A stretch of DNA of 64,000 nt. Origin: Lentibacillus populi (lineage in GTDB: Bacteria > Bacillota > Bacilli > Bacillales > Amphibacillaceae). The notes beneath the pieces are model-generated. The model was not told the origin of the DNA. It worked only from the letters and a program-made list of their open reading frames with translations, and did not search any database. The position numbers and the translations under genes were made by a program. Below, piece by piece: positions 9,186 through 18,320 of this stretch (position 1 is its first letter; every line of letters starts with the position of its first letter). The stretch is taken from NCBI GenBank assembly GCA_014642895.1, contig BMJD01000013.1:1-64000 (forward strand). Direction: 5' to 3'.

Positions 9186-9240
9186 CATTGTCATAAGCAA
9201 AGGGATGTCCTTTGCTTATGAACAATGCTTATTTTTTATC
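9186..9240. terminator. Strong terminator between convergent aacS and lysR genes
   Basis: CATTGT plus CATAAGCAAAGG pairs with CCTTTGCTTATG and ACAATG across a 5-base loop, giving an 18-bp stem with one bulged A, followed by CTTATTTTTTATC on the plus strand. It overlaps the last codons of the LysR gene on the other strand. Confidence 0.8.
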
Positions 9241-10141
9241 TTTTACCATTATGAAACGTGGTCAGCATCTTATTATTGCGCAATGAACCAAGAAAGACCT
9301 CTAAAGCTTTCGTTTGAAACGGGGATTTCGTTACAATTGAAAACTTTCTTGAAAACGGCAGTCCTTTGATGTTGATTATGTTTAGATCCCCATTCCGCAA
9401 TTCTTTTTGGATTGCCCACCGTGATAATAAGCTAATCCCCAGTCCAGCCTCAACCGCCTCTTTAATCGGCTGCGTGCTGCCATAATTCATTAATTTAGCG
9501 GGAGAAAGTTTAAAGCGATGAAACACTTTTTCTGTTGCTTCCCTTGTACCAGATCCTTTTTCCCGGACGATCCACGTCACCTTTTCTAAATCCAGGATTT
9601 CAACACCTCTCTTTTTTGCCAAGATATGATTAGGAGAAGCAACAACAACCATGTAGTCCTCAGCAAATTCCTCTACCCTTAACTGCTGATCTTTAAAATG
9701 ACCCTCGACGATTCCGACATCCAATTGATGGGTGGCCACTAAATCGGCGATTTCTGATGTATTGCCAATCGTAACAGTAGGATGAATATCCGGATATGTT
9801 TCCAGCAAATTAGCAATAATACGTGGCAACAGATATTCCCCAAACGTGTAGCTGGCGCCAATCGACAATGGCCCTTTTGCTTTATTCACCAAATCATCAA
9901 CAAGATGCTGCATGTTGGTATACAAGCCAAGAATTTCCTTTGCATGGTGATAAACAATTTCGCCCGCTTTGTTTAGACGAACATATTTATTCGTTCGTTC
10001 AAGCAAACGTGTCCCAATATTCTCCTCAAATGTACGGATATATTGACTTACGGATGGCTGTGTCATATGAAGTTCTTCCGCTGCCCGGGAAAAGTTTTTC
10101 TTTTCTGCTACTGTTACAAATACTTGTAAATGTTGATCCAT
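9236..10141 (-). CDS. LysR family regulator (CysL/YeiE-like)
   Basis: A 301-residue LysR-type transcription factor. The N-terminal winged helix contains FSRAAEELHMTQPSVSQYIR (residues ~17-37). The remainder is a type 2 periplasmic-fold effector domain. It resembles CysL of Bacillus and YeiE of enteric bacteria. It is divergent from a yeiH homologue, the same arrangement as yeiE-yeiH in E. coli, so it probably controls that gene and senses a sulfur-related small molecule. The 125-bp divergent spacer is AT-rich and should hold the operator, though no clear T-N11-A motif was singled out. Confidence 0.85.
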   Translation of the reverse strand: MDQHLQVFVTVAEKKNFSRAAEELHMTQPSVSQYIRTFEENIGTRLLERTNKYVRLNKAGEIVYHHAKEILGLYTNMQHLVDDLVNKAKGPLSIGASYTFGEYLLPRIIANLLETYPDIHPTVTIGNTSEIADLVATHQLDVGIVEGHFKDQQLRVEEFAEDYMVVVASPNHILAKKRGVEILDLEKVTWIVREKGSGTREATEKVFHRFKLSPAKLMNYGSTQPIKEAVEAGLGISLLSRWAIQKELRNGDLNIINIKGLPFSRKFSIVTKSPFQTKALEVFLGSLRNNKMLTTFHNGKR

Positions 10142-10266
10142 TTTTCATCACCACCAAATTTATATTTATAAATTCCATTATACGATTTTACTTATCATAA
10201 CTATTATAATGATTTATTTTCCTTATGGAAATAAATATCCTATGCTAGTAACTAGGAGGTGCTCAA

Positions 10267-11301
10267 ATGGCGTTACAAAATTCAATTCAAGCCCCAAAAC
10301 AGGAAAGTCCGTCTGTACTCGTCAAATGGTTTGGCGGTGTTGCATTTACTTTTTTCATTGCATTATTAGGTTATCTTTTAGCATTGGTCCCTGGATTTGA
10401 CCATGTCGGACAATTGGCATGTGCAATTATTATTGCCGTCGTTTTCCAGCAAATTTTTGGATATCCGGAAGTAATTCGTTCAGGTATTGCTTTTTCATCC
10501 AAGCGATTACTTCGGGCAGCCATCATTTTATATGGACTTAAGCTAAATATTGATACAGTACTACATGATGGATTGGGACTACTTGTTCGTGATGCAGGGG
10601 TTATTATTTTTGCCATCTTTGCAACGATCTGGATAGCAAAAGTATTGAAAGCTGATAAAATGATTTCCCTATTATTGGGTATTGGAACCGGAGTTTGTGG
10701 GGCAGCCGCGATCGCAGCTGTAGCACCGATTGTTAAATCAAGGGATGAGGATACCGCAATCGGTGTCGGCATTATTGCCCTCATGGGAACGATCTTTGCG
10801 ATTGGCTACACCATTCTACGGCCATTTTTACCATTGGATGCAATCGATTATGGTATCTGGTCGGGTTCCAGTTTACATGAAGTTGCCCATGTAGCACTTG
10901 CAGCTGAACCTGCTGGTGAACAGGCAACAGCAATTGCTTTACTTGCAAAATTGGGCCGTGTATTTTTACTCGTACCACTCTGCTTTATCTTTATTTATAT
11001 CATGAAGCGGAAAAACAAAGACTCTGAACAACCCGATGCCAAAATTGAATTTCCATGGTTTTTGGTGGGCTTCATTATTTTAAGTGTTCTAGGAAGCTAT
11101 GTGTTTGGCCATTCGATTCCAGTATCAGATGGCGTCATGAATGCTGTTTTCAATATCACCACATGGTTACTAACTGCCGCCATGGTCGGACTTGGTCTAA
11201 ATGTTAGCCTTCGTGATTTACGGACAAAGGCATTGAAGCCACTGATCGCAATGACAATTACATCGGTTTGTCTTACGGTTATCGTTTATTTTATTGTATA
11301 G
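10267..11301 (+). CDS. yeiH: YeiH family putative sulfate/sulfite exporter
   Basis: A 344-residue polytopic membrane protein of the UPF0324/YeiH family with about ten hydrophobic segments. Family motifs include the conserved GTGVCGAAAIAA stretch near residue 140 and GSSLHEVAHV near residue 202. The family is annotated as putative sulfate or sulfite exporters; direct evidence is limited. TAGGAGGT precedes the ATG at proper spacing. A universal stress protein follows 30 bases downstream, probably in the same transcript. Confidence 0.85.
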   Translation: MALQNSIQAPKQESPSVLVKWFGGVAFTFFIALLGYLLALVPGFDHVGQLACAIIIAVVFQQIFGYPEVIRSGIAFSSKRLLRAAIILYGLKLNIDTVLHDGLGLLVRDAGVIIFAIFATIWIAKVLKADKMISLLLGIGTGVCGAAAIAAVAPIVKSRDEDTAIGVGIIALMGTIFAIGYTILRPFLPLDAIDYGIWSGSSLHEVAHVALAAEPAGEQATAIALLAKLGRVFLLVPLCFIFIYIMKRKNKDSEQPDAKIEFPWFLVGFIILSVLGSYVFGHSIPVSDGVMNAVFNITTWLLTAAMVGLGLNVSLRDLRTKALKPLIAMTITSVCLTVIVYFIV

Positions 11302-11331
11302 GATGAAATTTTCAGAAAAGGGGATTGCCAA

Positions 11332-11754
11332 ATGAAAACATTTCTATTTGCTACAGATGGCTCAGCATATTCCGAGCATGCCGCACAGCTGACTGCTGAA
11401 TATTTAGAAGCTTGGCCGGAAGCAAAACTCATTGTGTTATACGTAACAGCAAAAGAAAATTACGCTTATGACCTTGTTCCCGAATCTGTAGACAATTATG
11501 AGGAACAACTAACAAAGCAAATTAAGGAGGATGTAAAAAATCGTTTATTCAGTAATTGGAAGGATCGTGTTCAATTCATTCATCAGACAGGGCACCCAAG
11601 TATAACGATTTGTAACGTTGCAAAAGAAAAGCATGCTAATTTAATTATCGTTGGCAGTCACGGACGCGGCTTAGTCGACAGAGCATTATTGGGGAGTGTT
11701 GCACACGGTGTACTTCATCGGACACATATTCCAGTCCTTGTCGTTCGAAAATAA
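11332..11754 (+). CDS. Universal stress protein (UspA family)
   Basis: A 140-residue single-domain UspA-like protein. It starts with the beta strand TFLFATDGSAYSEHA and ends with the ATP-binding type motif GSHGRGLVDRALLGSVAHGV followed by the IPVLVVRK strand, so it should bind ATP. An AAAGGGGA ribosome site precedes the start. It follows yeiH closely, which suggests a shared transcript and perhaps a role tied to that transporter. Confidence 0.88.
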   Translation: MKTFLFATDGSAYSEHAAQLTAEYLEAWPEAKLIVLYVTAKENYAYDLVPESVDNYEEQLTKQIKEDVKNRLFSNWKDRVQFIHQTGHPSITICNVAKEKHANLIIVGSHGRGLVDRALLGSVAHGVLHRTHIPVLVVRK

Positions 11755-11869
11755 AGCCGTTATGATTTTTCGCACGACTTGGGATTGCGCGGCCGTCTCA
11801 CTTTACCGCATGCCTAACGCTCAGATTGTGCATAAAGCTGCCTTGCCACGGTGCAGGCGTCTCTAGATT

Positions 11870-13342
11870 TCACGGCCGCGTCCCTTTTATATGAATCCCT
11901 TTCCCCTTATTCTCTCCCAGGCATCGTTTTTGCGTTACCAAGCTAACACCTACATACGCAACAAATGACAGAATAACTGGCAGTACTACCGAATGAAGTC
12001 CGAACGGTTTTGGATAAAATTGATCAGACAGGACATATAATACTATGCCAACAACCATCGAAGCGAGCACCCCATATTTGTTTCCCTTTTTCCAATATAA
12101 TCCCATAATAACCGGCCAAATAAATGCTGCTTCCAGTCCGCCAAAAGCAAACAGGTTTAACCAAATAATCAAATCAGGCGGGTCTAAAGCCATGATAAAC
12201 ACGAGGACGCCCAATAGTCCCGTAACCCCCATACTCAGGCGTTTAACTTTTGTATGGGATGCTTTTGGCTGTATATAATTCAAATACAAATCTTTTACAA
12301 CTGCTGAGCTGACCAAGAGCAGCAAAGAATCTACTGTTGACATGATTGCCGCCATCGGAGCCGCTAAGACGATACCGGCAAGCCAATTTGGCAGTACTTC
12401 AAGCGCGATAAGCGGCATTACTTTATCGCCAACTTCGATACCGGGTAAAATTGGCCGTGCAAACACACCAATCAGATGCATGTTCAGCATGATAAATCCA
12501 ACCACAATAGTGCCAATAATTAATGCCCGGTGCATCGACCTCGCGTTTTTGTATGACATTGCTCGAACAGCAATCTGCGGAAGGGCAACTACACCAACAC
12601 CAACGAGAATCCAAAACGACGACACATATGCTGGTGTTAATGTACCATCTGCTCCGAATGGTGTAATTAAATTTGGATTCTCCGTACTTAAATCCGTTAT
12701 TATATTGGAAATACCGCCTCCAGCAATAATCGTGGCAATCAGCAAAATAAGCGTCCCAACAAACATAATAATGCCTTGTACCGCATCCGTTAATGCGACA
12801 GCCCGAAAGCCACCAATCGTCACGTAAATTAATACAGATAATGCAAAAATAAACAATGCACCCGTATACGGTATACCTAACAATGATTCAATTAATCTCG
12901 CCCCGCCGATCCACTGGGCCGCCATTGCGGAGAATAAAAAGATAATAATGCTAAATGCTGATAATAATACAACCCACTTCGACCGGTACCGTTCCTTTAA
13001 AAAGTCAACCATTGTCACTGCATGATATTTCCGGGTCACAATCGCAAATTTTTTACCGAGTACCATTAGCACAAAATAGCCAGTTGCAACCTGGGTCATT
13101 GCTAATAATACCCAGCCAAGTCCCTCGGTATAGGCAGTACCTGGCCCACCGATAAAACTGCTGGCACTGCCATATGTAGCTGTCATCGTCATTGCTAAAA
13201 CAAAACCGCCAAGATTGCGATTGCCCAAAAAATATTCCTGAATAAATGAATTCGATGTTCTCACCGCTTTACTGGCCCACAAGCCAACAACAAAAATAAC
13301 TATTAATAACCCGATTAATGGAACTACTGCTTGCCAATTCAT
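11870..13342 (-). CDS. panF: Sodium/pantothenate symporter
   Basis: A 490-residue sodium:solute symporter (SSS family) with about 13 membrane segments. It resembles PanF more closely than PutP: the segments GLGWVLLAM, LGKKFAI, WIGGARLIESLLGIPY and TIGGFRAVALTDAVQG correspond to the enteric PanF sequence. It imports pantothenate with Na+. It overlaps the upstream DUF997 gene by four bases (ATGA), the same pairing as yhdT-panF in enterics, which supports the call. The C terminus is rich in lysine and glycine. Confidence 0.85.
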   Translation of the reverse strand: MNWQAVVPLIGLLIVIFVVGLWASKAVRTSNSFIQEYFLGNRNLGGFVLAMTMTATYGSASSFIGGPGTAYTEGLGWVLLAMTQVATGYFVLMVLGKKFAIVTRKYHAVTMVDFLKERYRSKWVVLLSAFSIIIFLFSAMAAQWIGGARLIESLLGIPYTGALFIFALSVLIYVTIGGFRAVALTDAVQGIIMFVGTLILLIATIIAGGGISNIITDLSTENPNLITPFGADGTLTPAYVSSFWILVGVGVVALPQIAVRAMSYKNARSMHRALIIGTIVVGFIMLNMHLIGVFARPILPGIEVGDKVMPLIALEVLPNWLAGIVLAAPMAAIMSTVDSLLLLVSSAVVKDLYLNYIQPKASHTKVKRLSMGVTGLLGVLVFIMALDPPDLIIWLNLFAFGGLEAAFIWPVIMGLYWKKGNKYGVLASMVVGIVLYVLSDQFYPKPFGLHSVVLPVILSFVAYVGVSLVTQKRCLGENKGKGIHIKGTRP

Positions 13343-13623
13343 TCGCTTTCCTTCTCCTCATCAAACGGTATGTCCACAAACCATTTTTTAACGGCAATCG
13401 TTACCAATATGACCATGACAATAAATCCAAGGACACAGCTATAAAAAAACCATGCCGGCAAGCCCATAACATAGGAATAGTCGGATGGATCCTTTCCTCC
13501 TAGTCCATAGGCAAACACGAACCACCAAATAAAGTTGAAAATAACTAGACCAACACCAATAAGTGCTTCTCGATTGGCAATTTTATAGCGGTAATCTTTA
13601 TCCTGTTTCTCAATATCTTTCAT
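13339..13623 (-). CDS. yhdT: YhdT family small membrane protein (DUF997)
   Basis: A 94-residue protein with two membrane helices (~residues 23-42 and 56-78), matching the DUF997/YhdT family. The motif FNFIWWFVFAYGLGG and then LPAWFFYSCVLG is characteristic. It is translationally coupled to panF. It is probably an accessory subunit of the symporter, as small partners are known for other SSS carriers, but this is inferred from gene pairing. Confidence 0.8.
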   Translation of the reverse strand: MKDIEKQDKDYRYKIANREALIGVGLVIFNFIWWFVFAYGLGGKDPSDYSYVMGLPAWFFYSCVLGFIVMVILVTIAVKKWFVDIPFDEEKESE

Positions 13624-13711
13624 TTCTGCTGTTCTCCTTTAAAAACTATCAAGTCCTACTACCAATTACTATAACGGAAAAAATATCGCGTTTCAAATAT
13701 TCAAAATATAA

Positions 13712-14023
13712 TTAACACGGTCCCATTTGCTGGTACTTTTGTAAATCAATTGTACCATCACTGTTGAAGGACACTCCTTCACTTTCTAATGAAAGCTTTT
13801 GGATAGCCCCTAGTTCTTCATTTTTAATACTTATTTCTCCTTGTGCATTAATGACACGGTGCCAAGGAAGATGGTATTTCCTGCTCATGGAATGAAGAAT
13901 TCGTGATACCTGTCTCGCTCCTCTGGGGCTTCCGGCAAGTTTAGCAATTTGACCATACGTCATGACTTTACCCTCCGGAATATGTTGAATGATTTCGATT
14001 ACGTTAGCCGTAAAGCGCTCCAT
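13712..14023 (-). CDS. Alkyltransferase-like protein (ATL)
   Basis: A 103-residue protein equal to the DNA-binding domain of O6-alkylguanine-DNA alkyltransferase: GKVMTYGQIAKLAG (helix-turn-helix), RGARQVSRIL (with the arginine finger) and the active-site loop PWHRVI. The acceptor cysteine of the PCHRV motif is replaced by Trp54, so it cannot accept alkyl groups. It should instead flag O6-alkylguanine for nucleotide excision repair, as known for E. coli YbaZ and Atl1. GGAGG precedes the ATG. Confidence 0.88.
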   Translation of the reverse strand: MERFTANVIEIIQHIPEGKVMTYGQIAKLAGSPRGARQVSRILHSMSRKYHLPWHRVINAQGEISIKNEELGAIQKLSLESEGVSFNSDGTIDLQKYQQMGPC

Positions 14024-14394
14024 ATGTAATCCTCCATACCAATTGGAATATGTTATATTTTATCACAGTAAATACTGCTATGGATAAATTACATACTAAT
14101 ATACTGCTAGCTAAGTTTCACCAACTTTTTTGGTTGAAAATAAAAGGGAAGTTCAAGATCGTCACATCCTCTCATTTAACCTAGTTTAAAACAATGTAAT
14201 CTTCCCCCATTATTTCATTAAAACCGACCTTTAACACATTATCCGGAAAATCCCCATTATAAATTCCACCGTTTCTTCACGATCCGCTTCACGCCCATCG
14301 GACTAAAAATAAGTCAAACCTATTCTTTTCTTAAATCAAGCCTTTATACCAAAGGGGAACCGGCTCCTTCACCGATTCCCCTTTTCAAACCTGC
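14024..14394. other. Gene-free spacer with possible decayed coding remnant
   Basis: About 370 bases without an intact gene. On the minus strand between 14189 and about 14281, a short open stretch ends in ..DFPDNVLKVGFNEIMGEDY.. and then a stop. It reads like the C terminus of a lost protein but has no start and could be chance. The far end holds the terminator of the downstream operon. Confidence 0.25.
14351..14386 (-). terminator. Hairpin ending the hydroxyproline operon
   Basis: On the minus strand AAAAGGGGAATCGG pairs with CCGGTTCCCCTTT around an 8-base loop, 10 bases after the aldehyde dehydrogenase stop. The following sequence is only weakly T-rich, so termination may be partial. Confidence 0.6.
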
Positions 14395-15879
14395 TTATTG
14401 TAAATTAACCCACACCATTTTTATTTCCGTGTAATTATCCAAAGCATAATTACCCATTTCGCGCCCGATACCTGATTGCTTATAGCCACCAAACGCAGCA
14501 GCAGGATTTTCCTGGTTGTAGTCGTTGATCCAGACGGTTCCTGCTTTCAAGCGATGGGCAACTTGGTGACCAGTCTTGATATTTTCCGTCCAGACCCCGG
14601 CAGCCAAGCCATAAATGCTGTCATTTGCTCGTCGCACAACCTCTTCCGTTGTATCGAATGGATGGACCGTTACAACCGGGCCAAAAATTTCTTCTCTGGC
14701 AATGGTCATATCATCGTTGACATCAGCAAAAACGGTTGGTTTAACAAAATATCCTTTATCAAACACTTTTTCGCCACCAGCGACAAGCCGCGCTCCTTCT
14801 TCCTTCCCAATTTTAATGTAGTTAAGAACACGGTCAAACTGTTCCTTAGATACGAGTGGTCCCATGTCTGTTTCCGAATCTAATCCATTACCAAGCTTCA
14901 CTGCTTCTGCCCGCTTTGCTAATTCTTCTACAACGTAGTCATAATGTTTCCGGTGAACGTATACCCGTGATCCAGCACTACAGTTTTGCCCGTGGTTATA
15001 CATAATCCCCTCAAACGCACCCTCAATCGCTTTTTCCACATCAGCATCCTCCAAAATAATATTCGGAGACTTTCCACCGAGCTCAAGGGTAACGTGTTTA
15101 ACCGAGTCAGCGGCCTTACGCATAATTGATTTACCAACAGCGGTGGATCCAGTGAATGCCAGTTTGTCGATGTCTTCGTGGTCAACAATTGCTGCACCAG
15201 CGGTTTCCCCAAAACCAGGTACGAGATTAACAACGCCATCCGGGAAGCCTGCTTCTTTAAACAGCTTTGCCGCATAAAGCAGGGAAAGTGGTGTTTGCTC
15301 GGCTGGCTTTAAGACGACCGTACAGCCGGTAGCAAGTGCCGCACCCAATTTCCAGGAGGCCATCGATAATGGAAAGTTCCAAGGTATGATCTGGCCGACT
15401 ACACCTACTGGCTCATGCCGGGTATAATTTAAATAGTCCGGAGAAATTGGTACGGTCTGTCCAAGAACCTTTGTTGCCCAGCCTGCATAATAGCGAAAAT
15501 GCTCAGCTGTTCCATCAATATCATCTTCCAGAGCTACCGCAAACGGTTTTCCGTTATCCAATGCCTCTAATTGAGCAAGCTCTTCTCTGTTTTGTTCAAT
15601 TAAATCAGCGAACTTGTAGATAAGATGTGCACGCTCGGCTGCAGTAAGCTTCGGCCATTCGCCTTCTTCAAATGCCGTTCGTGCTGCTTTTACCGCTTTA
15701 TCAACGTCCGCTTTATCTGCCTCGCTTACTTGAGCAAGGACTTCTTCGGTTGCCGGATTAAACACTTCAAATTTCTTCCCACTAATTGCCGGAACAAATT
15801 CACCGTTGATATAAAGCTCCTTATCTCCTTCTAAAAATTCTTTTACCTTTGGCTTTAACTCAGCTTGTGACGTAATCAT
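14395..15879 (-). CDS. Aldehyde dehydrogenase, probable alpha-ketoglutarate semialdehyde dehydrogenase
   Basis: A 494-residue NAD(P)-dependent aldehyde dehydrogenase. The Rossmann region holds FTGSTAVGK (~residues 242-250), the general base is E266 in LELGGKSP, and the catalytic cysteine is C300 in GQNCSAGSR. By sequence alone it looks like a general or betaine-aldehyde-type enzyme. Its place as last gene of an operon with hydroxyproline epimerase and a DapA-type deaminase points to oxidation of 2,5-dioxovalerate (alpha-ketoglutarate semialdehyde) to 2-oxoglutarate, the last step of the pathway. It follows the dapA-like gene by 33 bases, and a hairpin lies directly after it. Confidence 0.85.
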   Translation of the reverse strand: MITSQAELKPKVKEFLEGDKELYINGEFVPAISGKKFEVFNPATEEVLAQVSEADKADVDKAVKAARTAFEEGEWPKLTAAERAHLIYKFADLIEQNREELAQLEALDNGKPFAVALEDDIDGTAEHFRYYAGWATKVLGQTVPISPDYLNYTRHEPVGVVGQIIPWNFPLSMASWKLGAALATGCTVVLKPAEQTPLSLLYAAKLFKEAGFPDGVVNLVPGFGETAGAAIVDHEDIDKLAFTGSTAVGKSIMRKAADSVKHVTLELGGKSPNIILEDADVEKAIEGAFEGIMYNHGQNCSAGSRVYVHRKHYDYVVEELAKRAEAVKLGNGLDSETDMGPLVSKEQFDRVLNYIKIGKEEGARLVAGGEKVFDKGYFVKPTVFADVNDDMTIAREEIFGPVVTVHPFDTTEEVVRRANDSIYGLAAGVWTENIKTGHQVAHRLKAGTVWINDYNQENPAAAFGGYKQSGIGREMGNYALDNYTEIKMVWVNLQ

Positions 15880-15912
15880 TATAATTCCTCCCTTAACAAA
15901 GTTAAAAAGTGT

Positions 15913-16806
15913 TTATTTTTCAGTAACAAGCAAACTGTCCAAAATTTCCTTCAGTTGAGCGTCTTCTTCATCGGTCAATGGAAGTCTTGGCTTACGTGAC
16001 GGACCACCTGCTAACCCTTGCAAATCCATGGCCCGTTTAACGATTTGTACATATTTTCCTGATCCCTCAATATAGTTGCAAAGTGGAAGCAGTTTGTCAT
16101 ACAATTCCCATGCCCGGCCAATGTTTCCTTCTTGAACACAATTAAATAGATCAGTAGCTAGTCGTGGTGCGATATTTCCCGCGACAGAAATCCACCCAGT
16201 TGCCCCTACTAAAAACGACTCAAGTGCCAGATCATCCGATCCACAGAATGTTTTGATAAAACCATTTCCTTGTCTTGTGATGTCACGAACTTTGCGAATT
16301 TCCCCGCTCGATTCTTTAATATGCGTGATATTATCAACATCGCGACCAACCTTTAAGATCGTTTCCGTGTCAATATAGACGCCCGATGTGAACGGATTGT
16401 TGTAAATCATGATTGGTAGACTGACAGATTCTGCAACTGTTTTAAAATGCTCATAAATTTCATGATTTTTTGGATGGGCATAATAGGAATTAATCAGCAA
16501 TGCTGCATCAGCACCAGCGGCCTCGGCGTGCTTCGTGTATTCTACCGCATCTTTTGTTGTTTCAGCAGCAGTACCGACGATCAGTGGAATGCGTTCGTTA
16601 ACTTGTTCAACTGCCGCCTCAGCTGCCTTAAATTTTTCTTCCTTCGTTAAACTAACAAATTCTCCAGTACTTCCGTTAACAACAATGCCTGCGACACCTT
16701 CGTTAATGAAGTGTTCAATATTTTGCTTTAATCCACCATAATTCACTTCTCCATCCTGATGCATTGGTGTGATAAGAACTGGAAATGCTCCTTCTAGTTT
16801 TTTCAT
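15913..16806 (-). CDS. DapA family protein, probable pyrroline-4-hydroxy-2-carboxylate deaminase
   Basis: A 297-residue class I aldolase-fold enzyme of the DapA/N-acetylneuraminate lyase family. Visible are the GSTGEF phosphate/carboxylate loop (~45-50), catalytic Tyr135 in IYNNP, and the Schiff-base lysine K164 in HIKESSGE. True DHDPS has GTTGE; the GSTGE variant and the operon context favour deamination of cis-4-hydroxy-pyrroline-2-carboxylate to alpha-ketoglutarate semialdehyde. A biosynthetic DapA role is unlikely in this cluster. It lies between the NhaC-like carrier and the aldehyde dehydrogenase, with short gaps that imply one transcript. Confidence 0.85.
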   Translation of the reverse strand: MKKLEGAFPVLITPMHQDGEVNYGGLKQNIEHFINEGVAGIVVNGSTGEFVSLTKEEKFKAAEAAVEQVNERIPLIVGTAAETTKDAVEYTKHAEAAGADAALLINSYYAHPKNHEIYEHFKTVAESVSLPIMIYNNPFTSGVYIDTETILKVGRDVDNITHIKESSGEIRKVRDITRQGNGFIKTFCGSDDLALESFLVGATGWISVAGNIAPRLATDLFNCVQEGNIGRAWELYDKLLPLCNYIEGSGKYVQIVKRAMDLQGLAGGPSRKPRLPLTDEEDAQLKEILDSLLVTEK

Positions 16807-16830
16807 TTTGAAATTCCTCCCTGATTGATT

Positions 16831-18249
16831 TTATGCGTTTACCGCTTTTTCATCCTTATTGTTTTCTTCTTGATTTGTATACCAAATAAATTTATTGGTA
16901 AATCCATAAATAAGCGATATGACAATAACTAAAAAGTTAAACCATAAAAATGGCAAATACGTTATCGTTGATACACCGAGCGTTGCCGCCATAAAGACAC
17001 CTCCATCTGACCATGGAACCATTGGTGTGGTTACAGTGCCACCTGCCTCGGTATTTCGTGAAAGCACTCGTCGATCAATGTTTAAACGATCATAGTTTTC
17101 TTCGGTAATTTTACTTGCTGTTATGATAGACACATAGGCTGCTCCACCGAAGAAGTTACCAAAGAATCCGGAAAGCAGGGTTGTTAATGTCGTTTTTCCC
17201 GCGTTGTCTGCCCATGCTAGCATAGTATTGCATATCACCCGCAGGATCCCGATTTTCTCCATCAATCCGCCTACCCCAAGGGCAAATAGAATGAGTACGA
17301 TTACACCAAGCATGAATTCAATTCCGCCGCGATTTAATAGATTGTCAATAAAATCAACGCCAGATTCGATGTTGTTGCCAGAGTATAAGCTATTAATAGC
17401 ATCTAACAATGCAACATCCTGAAAAAGATACGCCCATACAGAACCTAACAGCGCACCTAACAGGATGACCGGTATGGATGGTTTTTTAAGTGCCAGCATC
17501 AAGATGACAACAGCAGCAGGAATTAACATGTACCATGCAATGTTAAAATACTCGCTTAACGATGTCATCGTTGATTGTGCCTGACTTAGATCCCCATTAC
17601 TGCCGTGGAAAAAAAATCCGGTGCCAAGGAATAATAAAGCTGTAATGATAAATGCTGGTGTACTGACAAACAACATCGATTTAATGTGCTCAATCAAGTT
17701 AACTTTTGACAATGATGCCGTCATGACCGTTGTATCGGACAATGGCGAAAGTTTATCCCCCACATAACACCCGGAAATAACTGCACCGGCGACAAGTGCG
17801 ATTGGAAAACCAAAGCTTACACCAATCCCCATCATAGCAATACCGGCAGTACCAGCTGATCCAAACGATGTGCCAGTCGCTAATGAGGTTATCGCACAAA
17901 TAATAAAAGCCGCCATCAAAAATATACTTGGATCAATGATCGATAGCCCGTAATAAATGATACTAGGTACGACACCACCTGCTATCCATGTACCAATTAG
18001 TGCACCTACTGAAATCAGTACCAATACAGCCTCAAGTCCGTCGTAAATTCCTTTCAAAATTCCGTCCTGCATCTCTGAATAGGTGTACCCGATTCGGAGC
18101 CCTACTAGCATGATCATAAACCAGGTCGTTAAAAGTGCCAGTTGAATCGGTATTCCCAGCTGTACGACAAACAAAAACATAATGACTATGAAGGCTATCA
18201 GTACAAATAGCACCTCTCCAAACGTCGGCAATCGCTTTTCTGCGCTCAT
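16831..18249 (-). CDS. nhaC: NhaC family Na+/H+ antiporter-type carrier
   Basis: A 472-residue membrane protein with about 11-12 segments and NhaC-family motifs such as TGTSFGSAGTAGIAMMGIG (~127-145), GAVISGCYVGDKLSPLSDTTV (~157-177) and NTEAGGTVTTPMVPW. Family members exchange Na+ for protons, but relatives such as MleN also couple to organic acids. Inside a hydroxyproline operon with no other transporter, it is a reasonable candidate for importing hydroxyproline or expelling a product. A cre-like site lies 16 bases before its start. Confidence 0.82.
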   Translation of the reverse strand: MSAEKRLPTFGEVLFVLIAFIVIMFLFVVQLGIPIQLALLTTWFMIMLVGLRIGYTYSEMQDGILKGIYDGLEAVLVLISVGALIGTWIAGGVVPSIIYYGLSIIDPSIFLMAAFIICAITSLATGTSFGSAGTAGIAMMGIGVSFGFPIALVAGAVISGCYVGDKLSPLSDTTVMTASLSKVNLIEHIKSMLFVSTPAFIITALLFLGTGFFFHGSNGDLSQAQSTMTSLSEYFNIAWYMLIPAAVVILMLALKKPSIPVILLGALLGSVWAYLFQDVALLDAINSLYSGNNIESGVDFIDNLLNRGGIEFMLGVIVLILFALGVGGLMEKIGILRVICNTMLAWADNAGKTTLTTLLSGFFGNFFGGAAYVSIITASKITEENYDRLNIDRRVLSRNTEAGGTVTTPMVPWSDGGVFMAATLGVSTITYLPFLWFNFLVIVISLIYGFTNKFIWYTNQEENNKDEKAVNA

Positions 18250-18264
18250 TATCCACTCTCCCTA

Positions 18265-18278
18265 TTTAATCGTTTTCA
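18265..18278 (-). promoter_or_regulatory. Candidate cre (CcpA) site before nhaC-like gene
   Basis: On the minus strand TGAAAACGATTAAA fits TGWNANCGNTNWCA with one mismatch (the C at position 13). It sits in the 71-bp gap between the racemase-like gene and the carrier, so bound CcpA could act as a roadblock within the operon. Confidence 0.4.
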
Positions 18279-18320
18279 TAGTAAGCGCTTCTCTTGATGT
18301 TAACAAACCCCCCTTTTGGA

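Noticed and set aside
9172-9369. 65-residue plus-strand frame after aacS
   Set aside because: It runs through the terminator hairpin and antisense to the LysR gene.
18281-18295. GTAAGCGCTTCTC as a second cre site before the NhaC-type gene
   Set aside because: Core AAGCGCTT looks attractive but four consensus positions fail; the neighbouring TGAAAACGATTAAA fits much better.
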